Below are positions 9,407-18,533 of a stretch of 64,000 nt of DNA, piece after piece. Origin of the DNA: JBHYGK01 sp051859045. Lineage in GTDB: Bacteria > Pseudomonadota > Gammaproteobacteria > Xanthomonadales > Xanthomonadaceae. The stretch spans positions 62,001 to 126,000 of the forward strand of contig JBHYGK010000056.1 of the NCBI GenBank assembly GCA_051859045.1, read 5' to 3'. Both the position numbers and the translations under genes were made by a program. Positions within the stretch are counted from its first letter, which is position 1. Every line of letters starts with the position of its first letter. The notes beneath the pieces were generated by a model. The model was not told the DNA's origin, searched no databases, and saw nothing but the letters and a program-made list of their open reading frames with translations.

Positions 9407-10342
9407 TCAGCGCAGCGCGTAGCCGAACTGCTGGCGGAACTGCTCGGCGAACTCTTCGTAGTCGAAGCGCTGGTTCTGCGGGCCGAGGTGCTCGATCTTC
9501 AGCGCGCCCATCAGCGAGGCGATGCGGCCGGTCGTGGCCAGGTCCATGCCGTGGGTGAAGCCGAAGATCAGGCCGGCGCGGTAGGCGTCGCCGCAGCCGG
9601 TCGGGTCGACCACGCGCATCGCGGTGGCCGCCGGCACGTGGATCTCGCCGGTCGGGGTGTGGATCTCGGAGCCCTTCGGGCCGCGGGTGATGATGTAGGC
9701 CTGCACCTTCGACGCGATCTCGGCCTGGCTCCAGCCGGTCTTGTCCTGCAGCAGGCTCGACTCGTAGTCGTTGACCGTGACGTAGGTGGCCTGCTCGATC
9801 ATCTGGCGCAGCTCGGCGCCGTTGAACAGCGGCATCGCCTGGCCGGGATCGAAGATGAACGGGATGCCCAGCTCGGCGAACTCGCGCGAGTTCTGCAGCA
9901 TGGCCTCGTAGCCGTCCGGGCCGACGATGCCGAAGTCCACGTCCTTCACGTCGCGCACGTGGTTCTCGTACGAACGCATCATCGCGCCGGGGTGGAAGGC
10001 GGTGATCTGGTTGTCGTCGAGGTCGGTGGTGATGAAGGCCTGCGCGGTGTACAGGTCCTCGATCTCCTTGACGTGGTCGAGCGGGATCCCGCAGGCGTCG
10101 AAGTGCTCGCGGTAGGGCGCGAAGTCCTGGCCGACGGTGGCCATCGGCATCGGGTCGCCGCCGAGCAGCTTGAGGTTGTAGGCGATGTTGCCGGCGCAGC
10201 CGCCGAACTCGCGGCGCATGCGCGGCACGAGGAAGCTGACGTTGAGGATGTGGACCTTGTCCGGGAGGATGTGGTTCTTGAACTGGTCGGGGAACACCAT
10301 GATGGTGTCGTAGGCCAGGGAACCGCAGATCAGGGCAGGCAT
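9407..10342 (-). CDS. PfkB-family carbohydrate/nucleoside kinase
   Basis: Sugar or nucleoside kinase of the ribokinase (PfkB) family, 311 aa. The N-terminal glycine-rich signature is FGGCAGNIAYNL, and the C-terminal signature DPTGCGDAYRAG (about 245-256) carries the catalytic Asp. The opening ALICGSLAYDTIM and the adenosine-kinase-like body suggest adenosine or a related nucleoside, but the substrate cannot be fixed. It is divergent from mreB. Confidence 0.88.
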   Translation of the reverse strand: MPALICGSLAYDTIMVFPDQFKNHILPDKVHILNVSFLVPRMRREFGGCAGNIAYNLKLLGGDPMPMATVGQDFAPYREHFDACGIPLDHVKEIEDLYTAQAFITTDLDDNQITAFHPGAMMRSYENHVRDVKDVDFGIVGPDGYEAMLQNSREFAELGIPFIFDPGQAMPLFNGAELRQMIEQATYVTVNDYESSLLQDKTGWSQAEIASKVQAYIITRGPKGSEIHTPTGEIHVPAATAMRVVDPTGCGDAYRAGLIFGFTHGMDLATTGRIASLMGALKIEHLGPQNQRFDYEEFAEQFRQQFGYALR

Positions 10343-10517
10343 CGTCGTCGGGCGTCCAGTCGGGGGCGCCCGCGGGGTGCGAGCGGCGGCGGAGTGTAGC
10401 CGCTGGGGCGCCTCCCGGCACCCCCGGCCGCCGGGCCAGCGGCGGGCAGCGGCGTCGAACCGGCGCCGATCGTGGCCCGAAAACCCTTGTCTTGACGGGG
10501 TTTTACGCTTTATTTCC

Positions 10518-10546
10518 TTGCCGCGGGGCAGGGGGGTTGCTACGCT
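10518..10546 (+). promoter_or_regulatory. Candidate promoter of the mreBCD operon
   Basis: TTGCCG at 10518-10523 and TACGCT at 10541-10546 are separated by exactly 17 bases, giving a start near 10553, about 34 bases before mreB. A closer -35 match, TTGACG at 10492-10497, has no -10 at a usable distance. Confidence 0.35.
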
Positions 10547-10586
10547 TTCGCCCCCCCTTCACCGCCCCCACGCCCGGTCCCCCGAC

Positions 10587-11633
10587 ATGTTCAAGAGCAT
10601 CCGCGGTTGGTTCTCCAACGACCTGTCCATCGACCTGGGCACGGCCAATACCCTCATCTACGTGCGCGGCCAGGGCATCGTGCTCAACGAGCCCTCGGTG
10701 GTCGCGATCCGCCAGGACCGCATGCCGGGCTCGCCGCGCTCGGTCGCCGCGGTCGGCGTGGAGGCCAAGCAGATGCTCGGCCGCACCCCGGGCAACATCG
10801 CCACGATCCGGCCGATGAGGGACGGCGTCATCGCCGACTTCACCACCACCGAGGAGATGCTCAAGCACTTCATCAAGAAGGTGCACCGCGCCCGCGTGCT
10901 GCGCCCGAGCCCGCGCGTGCTGATCTGCGTGCCCTGCGGCTCGACCCAGGTCGAGCGCCGCGCGATCAAGGAGTCGGCCCAGGAGGCCGGCGCGCGCGAC
11001 GTGTTCCTGATCCTCGAGCCGATGGCCGCCGCGATCGGCGCCGGCATCCCGGTCTCCGAGGCGCGCGGCTCGATGGTCATCGACATCGGCGGCGGCACCT
11101 CGGAAGTGGCGGTGATCTCGCTCAACGGCATCGTGTACTCGCAGTCGGTGCGCATCGGCGGCGACCGCTTCGACGAGGCGATCATCAACTACGTGCGCCG
11201 CAACCACGGCACCCTGATCGGCGAGACCACCGCCGAGCGGATCAAGCTCGAGATCGGCTGCGCGTTCCCGCAGGCCGAGGTCAAGGAGATCGAGGTCTCC
11301 GGCCGCAACCTCGCCGAGGGCGTGCCGCGGATGATCCGGATCAACTCCAACGAGGTCCTCGAGGCCCTGCACGAGCCGCTCAGCGGCATCATCAGCGCCG
11401 TGAAGCAGGCCCTGGAGCAGACCCCGCCGGAGCTCTGCGCCGACGTCGCCGAGCGCGGCATCGTGCTCACCGGCGGCGGCGCGCTGCTGCGCGACCTCGA
11501 CAAGCTCATCAGCGAGGAGACCGGCCTGCACGTGCACGTGGCCGACGACCCGCTGACCTGCGTCGCCCGCGGCGGCGGCCGGGCGCTGGAGATGGTCGAC
11601 ATGCAGGGCAACGACTTCTTCTCGCCCGAGTAA
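10587..11633 (+). CDS. mreB: Rod shape-determining protein MreB
   Basis: Bacterial actin homologue (348 aa) that forms membrane-bound filaments and guides the elongation peptidoglycan machinery. The N-terminal amphipathic helix MFKSIRGWFSNDL is followed by phosphate-1 DLGTANTLIYV, phosphate-2 VIDIGGGTSEVAVIS and the adenosine motif GIVLTGGGALLRDLD. The length matches the usual 345-350. It heads the run mreB-mreC-mreD-mrdA-rodA. Confidence 0.98.
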   Translation: MFKSIRGWFSNDLSIDLGTANTLIYVRGQGIVLNEPSVVAIRQDRMPGSPRSVAAVGVEAKQMLGRTPGNIATIRPMRDGVIADFTTTEEMLKHFIKKVHRARVLRPSPRVLICVPCGSTQVERRAIKESAQEAGARDVFLILEPMAAAIGAGIPVSEARGSMVIDIGGGTSEVAVISLNGIVYSQSVRIGGDRFDEAIINYVRRNHGTLIGETTAERIKLEIGCAFPQAEVKEIEVSGRNLAEGVPRMIRINSNEVLEALHEPLSGIISAVKQALEQTPPELCADVAERGIVLTGGGALLRDLDKLISEETGLHVHVADDPLTCVARGGGRALEMVDMQGNDFFSPE

Positions 11634-11657
11634 GCCGCGCCCCCGACGCCCCCGACC

Positions 11658-12665
11658 GTGGCCCTCGCTCCCCGCAGCACCGACGACGGCATCGGGGCCC
11701 TGCGCCTGATGGGCCTGCTCGCGCTGGCCGCGCTGCTGATGGCGCTCGACCATCGCGGCGGCTGGCTGTCGGAGGCCCGGGTGCAGGCCCAGCGCGTGGT
11801 CGAGCCGCTGTGGTGGCTGGCCTCGCTGCCGGGCCGCGCGGTCGGCGCGATGGGCGAGGGCGCGCAGACCAACGCCGCGCTGCGCGAGGACAACCAGCGC
11901 CTGCGCCAGGCCCTGCTGGTGGCCGACGCCCGGCTCGCGCGCAGCGCCGCGATCGCCCAGGAGAACGCCCGCCTGCGCGAGCTGCTCGACGGCACCCGCG
12001 GCTTCCAGCTCTCGGTGCAGCTCGCCGCGGTGCTCGACATCGACCTCGATCCGTTCCGCCAGCGCGTGGTGCTCGACCTGGGCGCCGACGACGGCGTCGA
12101 GGTGGGGCGCGCGCTGATCGACGCCGGCGGCGTCGTGGGCCAGGTGATCGAGGTGATGCCGCGGCGCTCGGTGGCGCTGCTGGTCACCGATCCCGACCAC
12201 GCGGTGCCGGTGCAGGTGGTGCGCAGCGGCCTGCGCCTGGTGGCGTTCGGCACCGGCAGCGGGCTGCGCCTGCCCAACATCCCGCAGTCCGGCGACCTGC
12301 AGGTCGGCGACGTGCTGGTCACCTCCGGCCTGGGCGGGCGCTTCCCGGCCGGCTTCCCGGTGGGCACGATCACCGCGTTCGGGCCCGACGAGAGCAACAC
12401 CTTCGGCCTCGCGCTGGCGCAGCCCGCGGCCCGGCTCGACCGCAGCGGCGAGATGCTGCTGGTGACCTCGGCGCCGCTGAGCGAGGCGCTCGACGACGGC
12501 CCGCTGCCGCCGGCGCCCGCCGCGCCGGCCGGCGCGGCCCCCGCTGCGGAGGCGGAGGCCACGGCCGACCCGGCCTCCGCCGACGCCCCCGCTGTGGACG
12601 CCGACGCCGACGCGGACGCCGCTGCGGACGCGGACGCCGACGCGCCCCCCGGAGGCCGCCCGTGA
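11658..12665 (+). CDS. mreC: Rod shape-determining protein MreC
   Basis: Periplasmic scaffold (335 aa) linking MreB to PBP2 and RodA. An N-terminal membrane segment (about 15-30), a coiled coil rich in ALREDNQRLRQALL and ENARLREL, and the MreC beta-domain with LDLGADDGVEVG and SGLGGRFPAGFPVG are visible. GTG 11658 is the start. The C terminus is unusual: about 55 residues of Ala, Pro and acidic residues ending in a near-perfect Asp-Ala repeat encoded by GACGCC units. The stop overlaps the mreD GTG by GTGA. Confidence 0.95.
   Translation: MALAPRSTDDGIGALRLMGLLALAALLMALDHRGGWLSEARVQAQRVVEPLWWLASLPGRAVGAMGEGAQTNAALREDNQRLRQALLVADARLARSAAIAQENARLRELLDGTRGFQLSVQLAAVLDIDLDPFRQRVVLDLGADDGVEVGRALIDAGGVVGQVIEVMPRRSVALLVTDPDHAVPVQVVRSGLRLVAFGTGSGLRLPNIPQSGDLQVGDVLVTSGLGGRFPAGFPVGTITAFGPDESNTFGLALAQPAARLDRSGEMLLVTSAPLSEALDDGPLPPAPAAPAGAAPAAEAEATADPASADAPAVDADADADAAADADADAPPGGRP
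12597..12642 (+). repeat. GACGCC simple repeat in the mreC 3' end
   Basis: Six-base units of GACGCC/GACGCG repeat about seven times with two interruptions (GCTGCG) and encode alternating Asp-Ala residues at the MreC C terminus. Such a tract can change length by slippage. Confidence 0.8.
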
Positions 12666-13150
12666 GCCCGCGCCAGTCCCCCGGCTGGGTGCTGCCGGCC
12701 TCGGTGCTGCTGGCCCTCGTGGTCGGCCTGCTGCCGCTGCCCGGCATCGTCGCCGAGCTGCGGCCGTGGCTGCTGGGGCTGGTGATGGCCTACTGGCTGC
12801 TGGAGTCGCCCGGCCGCGTCGGCCTGGGCGTGTGCTTCGCGATCGGCCTGCTCGGCGACCTCGCGTTCGGCACCCTGCTCGGCGAGCAGGCGATGCGGCT
12901 GGTGATCCTGGGCTTCATCGTGCAGCGCTTCCGCGCGCGGCTGCGCTTCTTCCCGCTGTGGCAGCAGGCGCTGGCGATGGGCGCGCTGCTGCTCAACGAC
13001 CGCGTGGTGCACGCCGCGGTGGTGGTGCTGGCGGGGCAGGGCTGGCCGGCCGTGGCCAGCTGGCTGTCGCCGCTGCTGGGGCTGCTGCTGTGGCCGTGGC
13101 TGTTCCTGCTGCTCGACGCGATGCGCCTGCGCCGGCGCGAGCGCGGCTGA
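12662..13150 (+). CDS. mreD: Rod shape-determining protein MreD
   Basis: Small integral membrane protein (162 aa) of the elongasome with five or six predicted membrane helices; LGLVMAYWLLESPGRVGLG and IGLLGDLAFGTLLGEQA carry the family pattern including the Gly-Asp within a helix. The GTG start overlaps the mreC stop by GTGA, so translation is coupled. mrdA begins four bases after its stop. Confidence 0.93.
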   Translation: MSPRQSPGWVLPASVLLALVVGLLPLPGIVAELRPWLLGLVMAYWLLESPGRVGLGVCFAIGLLGDLAFGTLLGEQAMRLVILGFIVQRFRARLRFFPLWQQALAMGALLLNDRVVHAAVVVLAGQGWPAVASWLSPLLGLLLWPWLFLLLDAMRLRRRERG

Positions 13151-13153
13151 GCC

Positions 13154-15196
13154 ATGGCCGCCCCGCGCCGCCGCCGCGCGACCCTGAAGAACCTGCCGGC
13201 CGAGGCCGAGCAGTTCCGCCGCCGCGCCTTCGTCGGCGCGGTCGCCGTGGCGCTCGCGCTGCTGGCGCTGGCCTTCGCCTACTTCCGGCTGCAGGTGCTG
13301 CAGCACGACGAGTACCAGACGCTCTCGGAGCGCAACCGCATCAAGGCCCAGCCGATCGTGCCGTCGCGCGGGCTGATCTACGACCGCGCCGGGCGCCTGC
13401 TGGCCGACAACATCCCCGCCTACCGGCTCGAGGTGGTGCCCGAGCAGGCCGGCGATCCCGACGCGCTGGTGGCCGCGCTGCGCGAGGTGGTGGCGCTGGA
13501 CGAGGACGAGATCGAGCGCTTCCACGCCCAGCGCCGCGCCGGCCGCGGCTTCCGCGCGGTGCCGCTGAAGCTGCGGCTCGACGAGGCCGAGGTGGCGCGC
13601 TTCGCGGTCGAGCGCCACCGCTTCCCCGGCGTCGAGGTCGTGCCCTACCTGACCCGGCGCTACCCCTACGGCCCGCTGATGGCGCACGTGGTGGGCTACG
13701 TCGGCCGGGTCGACGCCGCCGACCTCGAGCGGATGGGCGACAGCCGCGACGCCACCCTCACCCTGATCGGCAAGGGCGGCCTGGAGCGCCGCTACGAGGA
13801 CCGCCTGCGCGGCGAGATCGGCTTCGAGATGGTCGAGCGCAACGTGCAGGGCCGCGTGCTGCGGGTGCTCGAGCGCGTGCCGGCGACGCCGGGCCAGGAC
13901 CTGCACCTGTCGATCGACGCCGAGCTGCAGCAGGCCATCGTCGACGCCTTCGACGGCCAGCACGGCGCGGCGGTGGCGATCGACCCGGCCACCGGCGAGG
14001 TGCTGGCCATGGTCAGCGTGCCGAGCTTCGACCCCAACCTGTTCATCGGTGGCATCTCGCACGCCGCCTTCGCCGCGCTCAACGAGGACCCCGGCCGCCC
14101 GCTGTTCAACCGCGTGCTCGCAGGCGGCTCCCCGCCGGGATCGACGATCAAGCCGTTCATGGCGATGGCCGGCCTGGAGTACGGGCTGGTGACGCCGACC
14201 AGCGAGTTCTCCTCCACCGGCGCGTTCCGGCTGCCGGGCCAGCCGCGCGAGTACCGCGATTGGCGCCCCGGCGGGCACGGCCGCACGAACCTGCGCGAGT
14301 CGCTCGCGCAGTCGGTGAACACCTACTACTTCGACCTCGCCTACCGGATGGGGCCCGACCGCCTGGAGACCTACATGCGCCGGCTCGGCTTCGGCGCGCC
14401 CACCGGCATCGACCTGCTCGGCGAGGCCCAGGGCATCGTCCCCGGCGACGCCTACGCGCGCGGCCGCTTCCAGCGCGACCTCTATCCCGGCGAGAACGTC
14501 ATCAGCGGCATCGGCCAGGGCTTCTGGGTGGTGACCCCGCTGCAGCTCGCCCAGGCCACGTCCGCGCTGGCCACCGGCGTGCGCCACGCCCCGCACCTGC
14601 TGCGCGCGACCGAGGCGGGTTTCGGCTCGCCGCGCGTGCCCGAGCCGCAGCCGCCGGGCGAGGCGGTGGTGTCGGATCCCGCCCACGTGGCCGCGGTGCG
14701 CGACGGCCTCGAGGCGGTGATGCACGGGCCCACCGGCACCGCGCGCGGCTCCGCGGGGCACACCACGTACCGGATGGCCGGCAAGACCGGCACCGTGCAG
14801 CGCGTCAGCCGCCGCGGCGACGAGCGCCTCGATCCGACCCGGCTGCCCTACCACCTGCGCCACCAGGCGCTGTTCGTGGGCTACGCGCCGGTGGAGGCAC
14901 CGGAGATCGCGATCGCGGTGGTGCTCGAGTACGGCGGCTCCGGCTCGGGCGCCGCGGCGCCGATCGCGCGCCGCATCTTCGACGCCTGGCTGCTGCGCGC
15001 CGACCGCCCGGGCGGCCCGTACCAGCCGCCGCCCGCGCCGCTGGACGGGCTCGCCCCGGCGCCGGGCGAGGCCGCGGCCGACACGGCCGCGCCCTCCGCC
15101 ACCGAGGCCGCCGCCAACGAGGCCTCCGACGCCGAGGCCGCCGCCACCGACGCCGCCGCCACCGACGCCGCGCCCGCCGCGGAGCCGCGTCCGTGA
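13154..15196 (+). CDS. mrdA: Penicillin-binding protein 2 (elongation transpeptidase)
   Basis: Class B PBP (680 aa) that crosslinks peptidoglycan during cell elongation. It has a cytosolic N terminus, one membrane helix (about 28-48), a dimerisation domain with IPSRGLIYDR-type sequence, and a transpeptidase domain with STIK at 330-333 (Ser330 nucleophile), QSVN, and KTGT in MAGKTGTVQR. The last 45 or so residues are an Ala-rich acidic low-complexity tail (repeats of ATDAA), beyond the usual family end, like the tail of MreC. It overlaps rodA by four bases. Confidence 0.97.
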   Translation: MAAPRRRRATLKNLPAEAEQFRRRAFVGAVAVALALLALAFAYFRLQVLQHDEYQTLSERNRIKAQPIVPSRGLIYDRAGRLLADNIPAYRLEVVPEQAGDPDALVAALREVVALDEDEIERFHAQRRAGRGFRAVPLKLRLDEAEVARFAVERHRFPGVEVVPYLTRRYPYGPLMAHVVGYVGRVDAADLERMGDSRDATLTLIGKGGLERRYEDRLRGEIGFEMVERNVQGRVLRVLERVPATPGQDLHLSIDAELQQAIVDAFDGQHGAAVAIDPATGEVLAMVSVPSFDPNLFIGGISHAAFAALNEDPGRPLFNRVLAGGSPPGSTIKPFMAMAGLEYGLVTPTSEFSSTGAFRLPGQPREYRDWRPGGHGRTNLRESLAQSVNTYYFDLAYRMGPDRLETYMRRLGFGAPTGIDLLGEAQGIVPGDAYARGRFQRDLYPGENVISGIGQGFWVVTPLQLAQATSALATGVRHAPHLLRATEAGFGSPRVPEPQPPGEAVVSDPAHVAAVRDGLEAVMHGPTGTARGSAGHTTYRMAGKTGTVQRVSRRGDERLDPTRLPYHLRHQALFVGYAPVEAPEIAIAVVLEYGGSGSGAAAPIARRIFDAWLLRADRPGGPYQPPPAPLDGLAPAPGEAAADTAAPSATEAAANEASDAEAAATDAAATDAAPAAEPRP

Positions 15197-16302
15197 TCCC
15201 GGCCCTGCGCTGGGCGCGCGGCCTCGTCGCCGACCTGCTCGAACCGCTCGACGTCCCGCTGCTGCTGGCGCTGCTGGCGCTGATGGGCGTCGGCCTGGTG
15301 GTGCTGCACAGCGCCGGCAACGGCGACCCGGGCCTGGCGTTCAACCAGGGCGTGCGCTTCGCGGTGGGCCTCGGCGCGCTGGTGCTGCTGGCGCGGATCC
15401 CGGCCACCACCCTGCGCACCTGGACGCCCTGGCTGTTCGTGGCCAGCGTGGCGCTGCTGATGCTGGTGCCGGTGTTCGGCACCGGCCGCAGCGGCCGGCA
15501 CTGGCTCAACCTCGGCGTGTTCTACGTGCAGCCCGCCGAGCTGCTGAAGCTCACCGTGCCGATGATGGTGGCCTGGGTGCTGCACCGGGTGTTCCTGCCG
15601 CCGGGCTGGGGCACGCTGGCCGCCTGCGCCGCGGTGATCGGCGTGCCGGTGGGCCTGATCGCGCTGCAGCCCGACCTCGGCACCGCGCTGGTGGTCGGGC
15701 TGTCGGGCGCGTTCTGCGTGTTCCTCGCGGGCCTGGCCTGGTGGCGGATCGGGCTGTTCGTCGGCACCGCGCTGGTGCTCGCCCCGCTGGGCTGGCCGTT
15801 CCTGCGCGAGTACCACCGCAACCGCTTCATGACCTTCCTCGACCCCGAGGCCGATCCGCTGGGCACGGGCTGGAACATCATCCAGTCCAAGATCGCGGTC
15901 GGCTCCGGCGGCCTGGGCGGCAAGGGCTGGGGCGAGGGCACCCAGACCAGCCTCGACTTCCTGCCCGAGCACACCACCGACTTCATCTTCGCCGTGCTGG
16001 CCGAGGACTTCGGCTGGATCGGCGTGGTGGCGGTGTTCGCGCTGTACCTGTTCATCATCGGCCGCAGCCTGTGGCTGGCCAGCCAGTCGCGCGAATCGGG
16101 CGCGCGCCTGCTCGCCGGCGCGCTGGCGCTGACCTTCGCGGTGTACGTGGTGTTCAACGGCGGCATGGTGGCCGGCGTGCTGCCGGTGATGGGCATCCCG
16201 ATGCCGCTGCTGAGCTACGGCGGCACCTCGGCGGTGAGCCTGCTGGCGGGCTTCGGGATCGTGATGTCGGTGCGCGCGCACCGGCGCCTGATGGGGCATT
16301 GA
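15193..16302 (+). CDS. rodA: Rod shape-determining peptidoglycan polymerase RodA
   Basis: SEDS-family glycosyltransferase (369 aa, about ten membrane helices) that polymerises glycan strands together with PBP2. Family blocks include GTGRSGRHWLNLG, LIALQPDLGTALVV, the loop FLPEHTTDFIFAVLAEDFGW and the closing PMPLLSYGGTSAVSLLAGFG. The GTG start overlaps the mrdA stop by GTGA, fitting the fixed RodA-PBP2 partnership. Confidence 0.97.
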   Translation: MIPALRWARGLVADLLEPLDVPLLLALLALMGVGLVVLHSAGNGDPGLAFNQGVRFAVGLGALVLLARIPATTLRTWTPWLFVASVALLMLVPVFGTGRSGRHWLNLGVFYVQPAELLKLTVPMMVAWVLHRVFLPPGWGTLAACAAVIGVPVGLIALQPDLGTALVVGLSGAFCVFLAGLAWWRIGLFVGTALVLAPLGWPFLREYHRNRFMTFLDPEADPLGTGWNIIQSKIAVGSGGLGGKGWGEGTQTSLDFLPEHTTDFIFAVLAEDFGWIGVVAVFALYLFIIGRSLWLASQSRESGARLLAGALALTFAVYVVFNGGMVAGVLPVMGIPMPLLSYGGTSAVSLLAGFGIVMSVRAHRRLMGH

Positions 16303-16399
16303 GCGCCGCGGCGCGTGCTAGATTCGCGCCGGCCGCGGCGCGCCCGACGCGCCGGCCCCCGTCCTCCCGTTCGCGACCTCGCCCCACACGAGTGCCCCC

Positions 16400-17431
16400 A
16401 TGCCGCTGACCCGCCTCGCCCCGCTCGCCCTCGCCCTCGCCGCCGCCATGGCGCCCGCCGCCGCCCAGACCGGCCCCGCGCTCGATCCCGCCGTGCGCGC
16501 CGCGTTCGTCGCCGAGGTCGCCGAGGCCTCGGGGATGCCGGCCGCCGAGGTCGACGCGCTGCTGTCGCAGGCCCGCTACCAGCAGGGCATCGTCAACGCG
16601 ATGGACCGCCCCGCCGAGGCCAAGCCCTGGCGCGAGTACCGCCCGATCTTCATCACCGACCAGCGCATCCGCCAGGGCCAGGCCTTCCTGGCCGAGCACC
16701 GCGCGGCGCTGGCCGAGGTCGAGGCCGCCACCGGCGTGCCGGCCGAGTTCATCGTCGCCATCATCGGCGTGGAGACCAGCTACGGCGGCAACACCGGCAG
16801 CCACCGCGTGCTCGACGCGCTCTACACGCTGGGCTTCCACTACCCGCGGCGCGAGGTGTTCTTCCGCGCCGAGCTCGGCCACCTCTTCACGCTGGCGCGC
16901 ACCGAGGGCCTCGACATCCCGTCGCTGCGCGGCAGCTACGCCGGCGCGATGGGCCTCGGCCAGTTCATGCCCTCGAGCTACCTGGCCTACGCGAAGGACG
17001 GCGACGGCGACGGCCGCCGCGACCTGTTCACCTCGCTGCCCGACGTGTTCGCCTCGATCGCCAACTACTTCGTCGCCCACGGCTGGAAGCCCGGCGAGCC
17101 GGTGCTGGTGCCCGCCGTGTTCGAGCAGGGCCGCGAGGAGTTCGTGCCCGAGAACCTCGAGGCCAGCCACGCCATCGCCGACCTCGCCGCGCGCGGCTAC
17201 GCGCCCGCGGGGCGCCTCAGGACGCTGCCGGCCACCGCCACCGTGCTCAACCTCGACGGCGCCCAGGGCCGCGAGCACTGGATGGGCTTCCAGAACTTCT
17301 ACGTGATCACCCGCTACAACCGCTCGCCGCTGTACGCGATGTCGGTGAACCAGCTGGCCGCGGCGATCGCGGAGGGCGATCCCGCCCCGGCCGCCGCCCC
17401 GGCCGCCGCCGCGCCCGTCGCCGGCGAATGA
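16400..17431 (+). CDS. mltB: Lytic murein transglycosylase B
   Basis: Exported lytic transglycosylase (343 aa) that cleaves glycan strands with formation of 1,6-anhydroMurNAc. The signal peptide MPLTRLAPLALALAAAMAPAAAQ has no lipobox Cys, so it is soluble or processed. The catalytic Glu125 lies in GVETSYGG, followed by the lysozyme-like GSYAGAMGLGQFMPSSY block. A -10-like TAGATT is at 16319-16324. The rlpA start overlaps its stop by ATGA. The C terminus is a short Ala/Pro tail. Confidence 0.93.
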   Translation: MPLTRLAPLALALAAAMAPAAAQTGPALDPAVRAAFVAEVAEASGMPAAEVDALLSQARYQQGIVNAMDRPAEAKPWREYRPIFITDQRIRQGQAFLAEHRAALAEVEAATGVPAEFIVAIIGVETSYGGNTGSHRVLDALYTLGFHYPRREVFFRAELGHLFTLARTEGLDIPSLRGSYAGAMGLGQFMPSSYLAYAKDGDGDGRRDLFTSLPDVFASIANYFVAHGWKPGEPVLVPAVFEQGREEFVPENLEASHAIADLAARGYAPAGRLRTLPATATVLNLDGAQGREHWMGFQNFYVITRYNRSPLYAMSVNQLAAAIAEGDPAPAAAPAAAAPVAGE

Positions 17432-18483
17432 TCCGCCGCGCCGTCGCGCTGGCCCTGCTGGCCTCCGCGCTCGCCGCCTGCGGCGGGAACGACGTGCGCG
17501 AGTCGCCGTCCGGCCCGGTCCCGGTGCGCGGCGGCGGCAGCGCCGCGCCCGCGCCCGCGGGCCCGCCGGTGAACCCGCTCGAGGGCGAGGGCCCGCCGCC
17601 GGCCTGCGCGGTCGTCGTGGACCACGACGAGCGCCACTACACGCCGGGCGGCCTGTACGCGCCGCACCTCGAGGACGCGGCGCCCGAGGTCGAGCTCGAC
17701 GTCAGCGGCCTCCCCGAGCCGGTGCCGCGAGCGGAGCCGCGCGCGCGCTACGGCAACCGCTCGCCCTACACCGTGCTCGGCCGCCAGTACCGCGTGCTCG
17801 ACACGGCGCGCGGCTATGCCGAGCGCGGCGTGGCCTCGTGGTACGGCACCAAGTTCCACGGCCGCCAGACCTCCAGCCTCGAGCGCTACGACATGTGCAG
17901 CTTCAGCGCCGCGCACAAGTCGCTGCCGCTGCCGAGCTACGTGCGCGTGACCAACCTCGACAACGGCCTCAGCGTGGTGGTGCGGGTGAACGACCGCGGC
18001 CCCTTCCACGCCGGCCGGATCATCGACCTCAGCTACGCCGCGGCGGTGCGCCTGCAGATGACCCAGGCCGGCACCGCGCGGGTGCACGTCGAGGCGATCG
18101 ACGTGGGCGAGGCCCCGGCCGGGGCGAGCGCCCCGCCGCCGCCGCCGGCCGTGCGCCCGCCCACCGCGGTGCCGCCGGGCTCGCCGCGCCATGCCGGCGC
18201 GCTGCCGCCGCCCCCGCAGCGCGCGCCGGGGCCGGCCGCCGCCGGCCTGTCCGGCCCGGGCTGGCTGCAGGTCGGCAGCTACGCCGAGCGCGACAACGCC
18301 CGCGCGGTGCGCGAGCGCCTGCGCGCGGGCGGCGTGCGCGACGTCGAGCTGCAGGACGCGCGCGTCGACGGGCGCCGGGTCTGGCGGGTGCGGATCGGCC
18401 CGCTGCGCGCCGGCCAGGCCCCCGCGATCGCTGAACGGGTGGTGTCGCTGGGCCTCCCGCGCCCGCGCCTGCTGGCGGACTGA
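17428..18483 (+). CDS. rlpA: Septal lytic transglycosylase RlpA with SPOR domain
   Basis: Outer-membrane lipoprotein (351 aa) with lipobox LAAC (Cys18), a double-psi beta-barrel RlpA domain (about 130-230) and a C-terminal SPOR domain (about 275-351, GWLQVGSYAERDNARAVRERL) that binds denuded glycan at the septum. The catalytic region reads ASWYGTKFHGRQTSSLERYD then VRVNDRGPF; the TSSLERYD segment replaces the more usual TANGExYD but keeps the Asp. It cleaves naked glycan strands at division sites. Translation is coupled to mltB. Confidence 0.93.
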   Translation: MIRRAVALALLASALAACGGNDVRESPSGPVPVRGGGSAAPAPAGPPVNPLEGEGPPPACAVVVDHDERHYTPGGLYAPHLEDAAPEVELDVSGLPEPVPRAEPRARYGNRSPYTVLGRQYRVLDTARGYAERGVASWYGTKFHGRQTSSLERYDMCSFSAAHKSLPLPSYVRVTNLDNGLSVVVRVNDRGPFHAGRIIDLSYAAAVRLQMTQAGTARVHVEAIDVGEAPAGASAPPPPPAVRPPTAVPPGSPRHAGALPPPPQRAPGPAAAGLSGPGWLQVGSYAERDNARAVRERLRAGGVRDVELQDARVDGRRVWRVRIGPLRAGQAPAIAERVVSLGLPRPRLLAD

Positions 18484-18533
18484 GCCGCGCAAGCCGTCTA
18501 GAATGGCGGCCCGCTTCCCAGAGTGACTCCGCG

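Noticed and set aside
10492..10514. TTGACG with TTTATT as the mreB promoter
   Set aside because: The two hexamers are only about 11 bases apart, too close for sigma70. The TTGCCG-N17-TACGCT pair downstream fits better.
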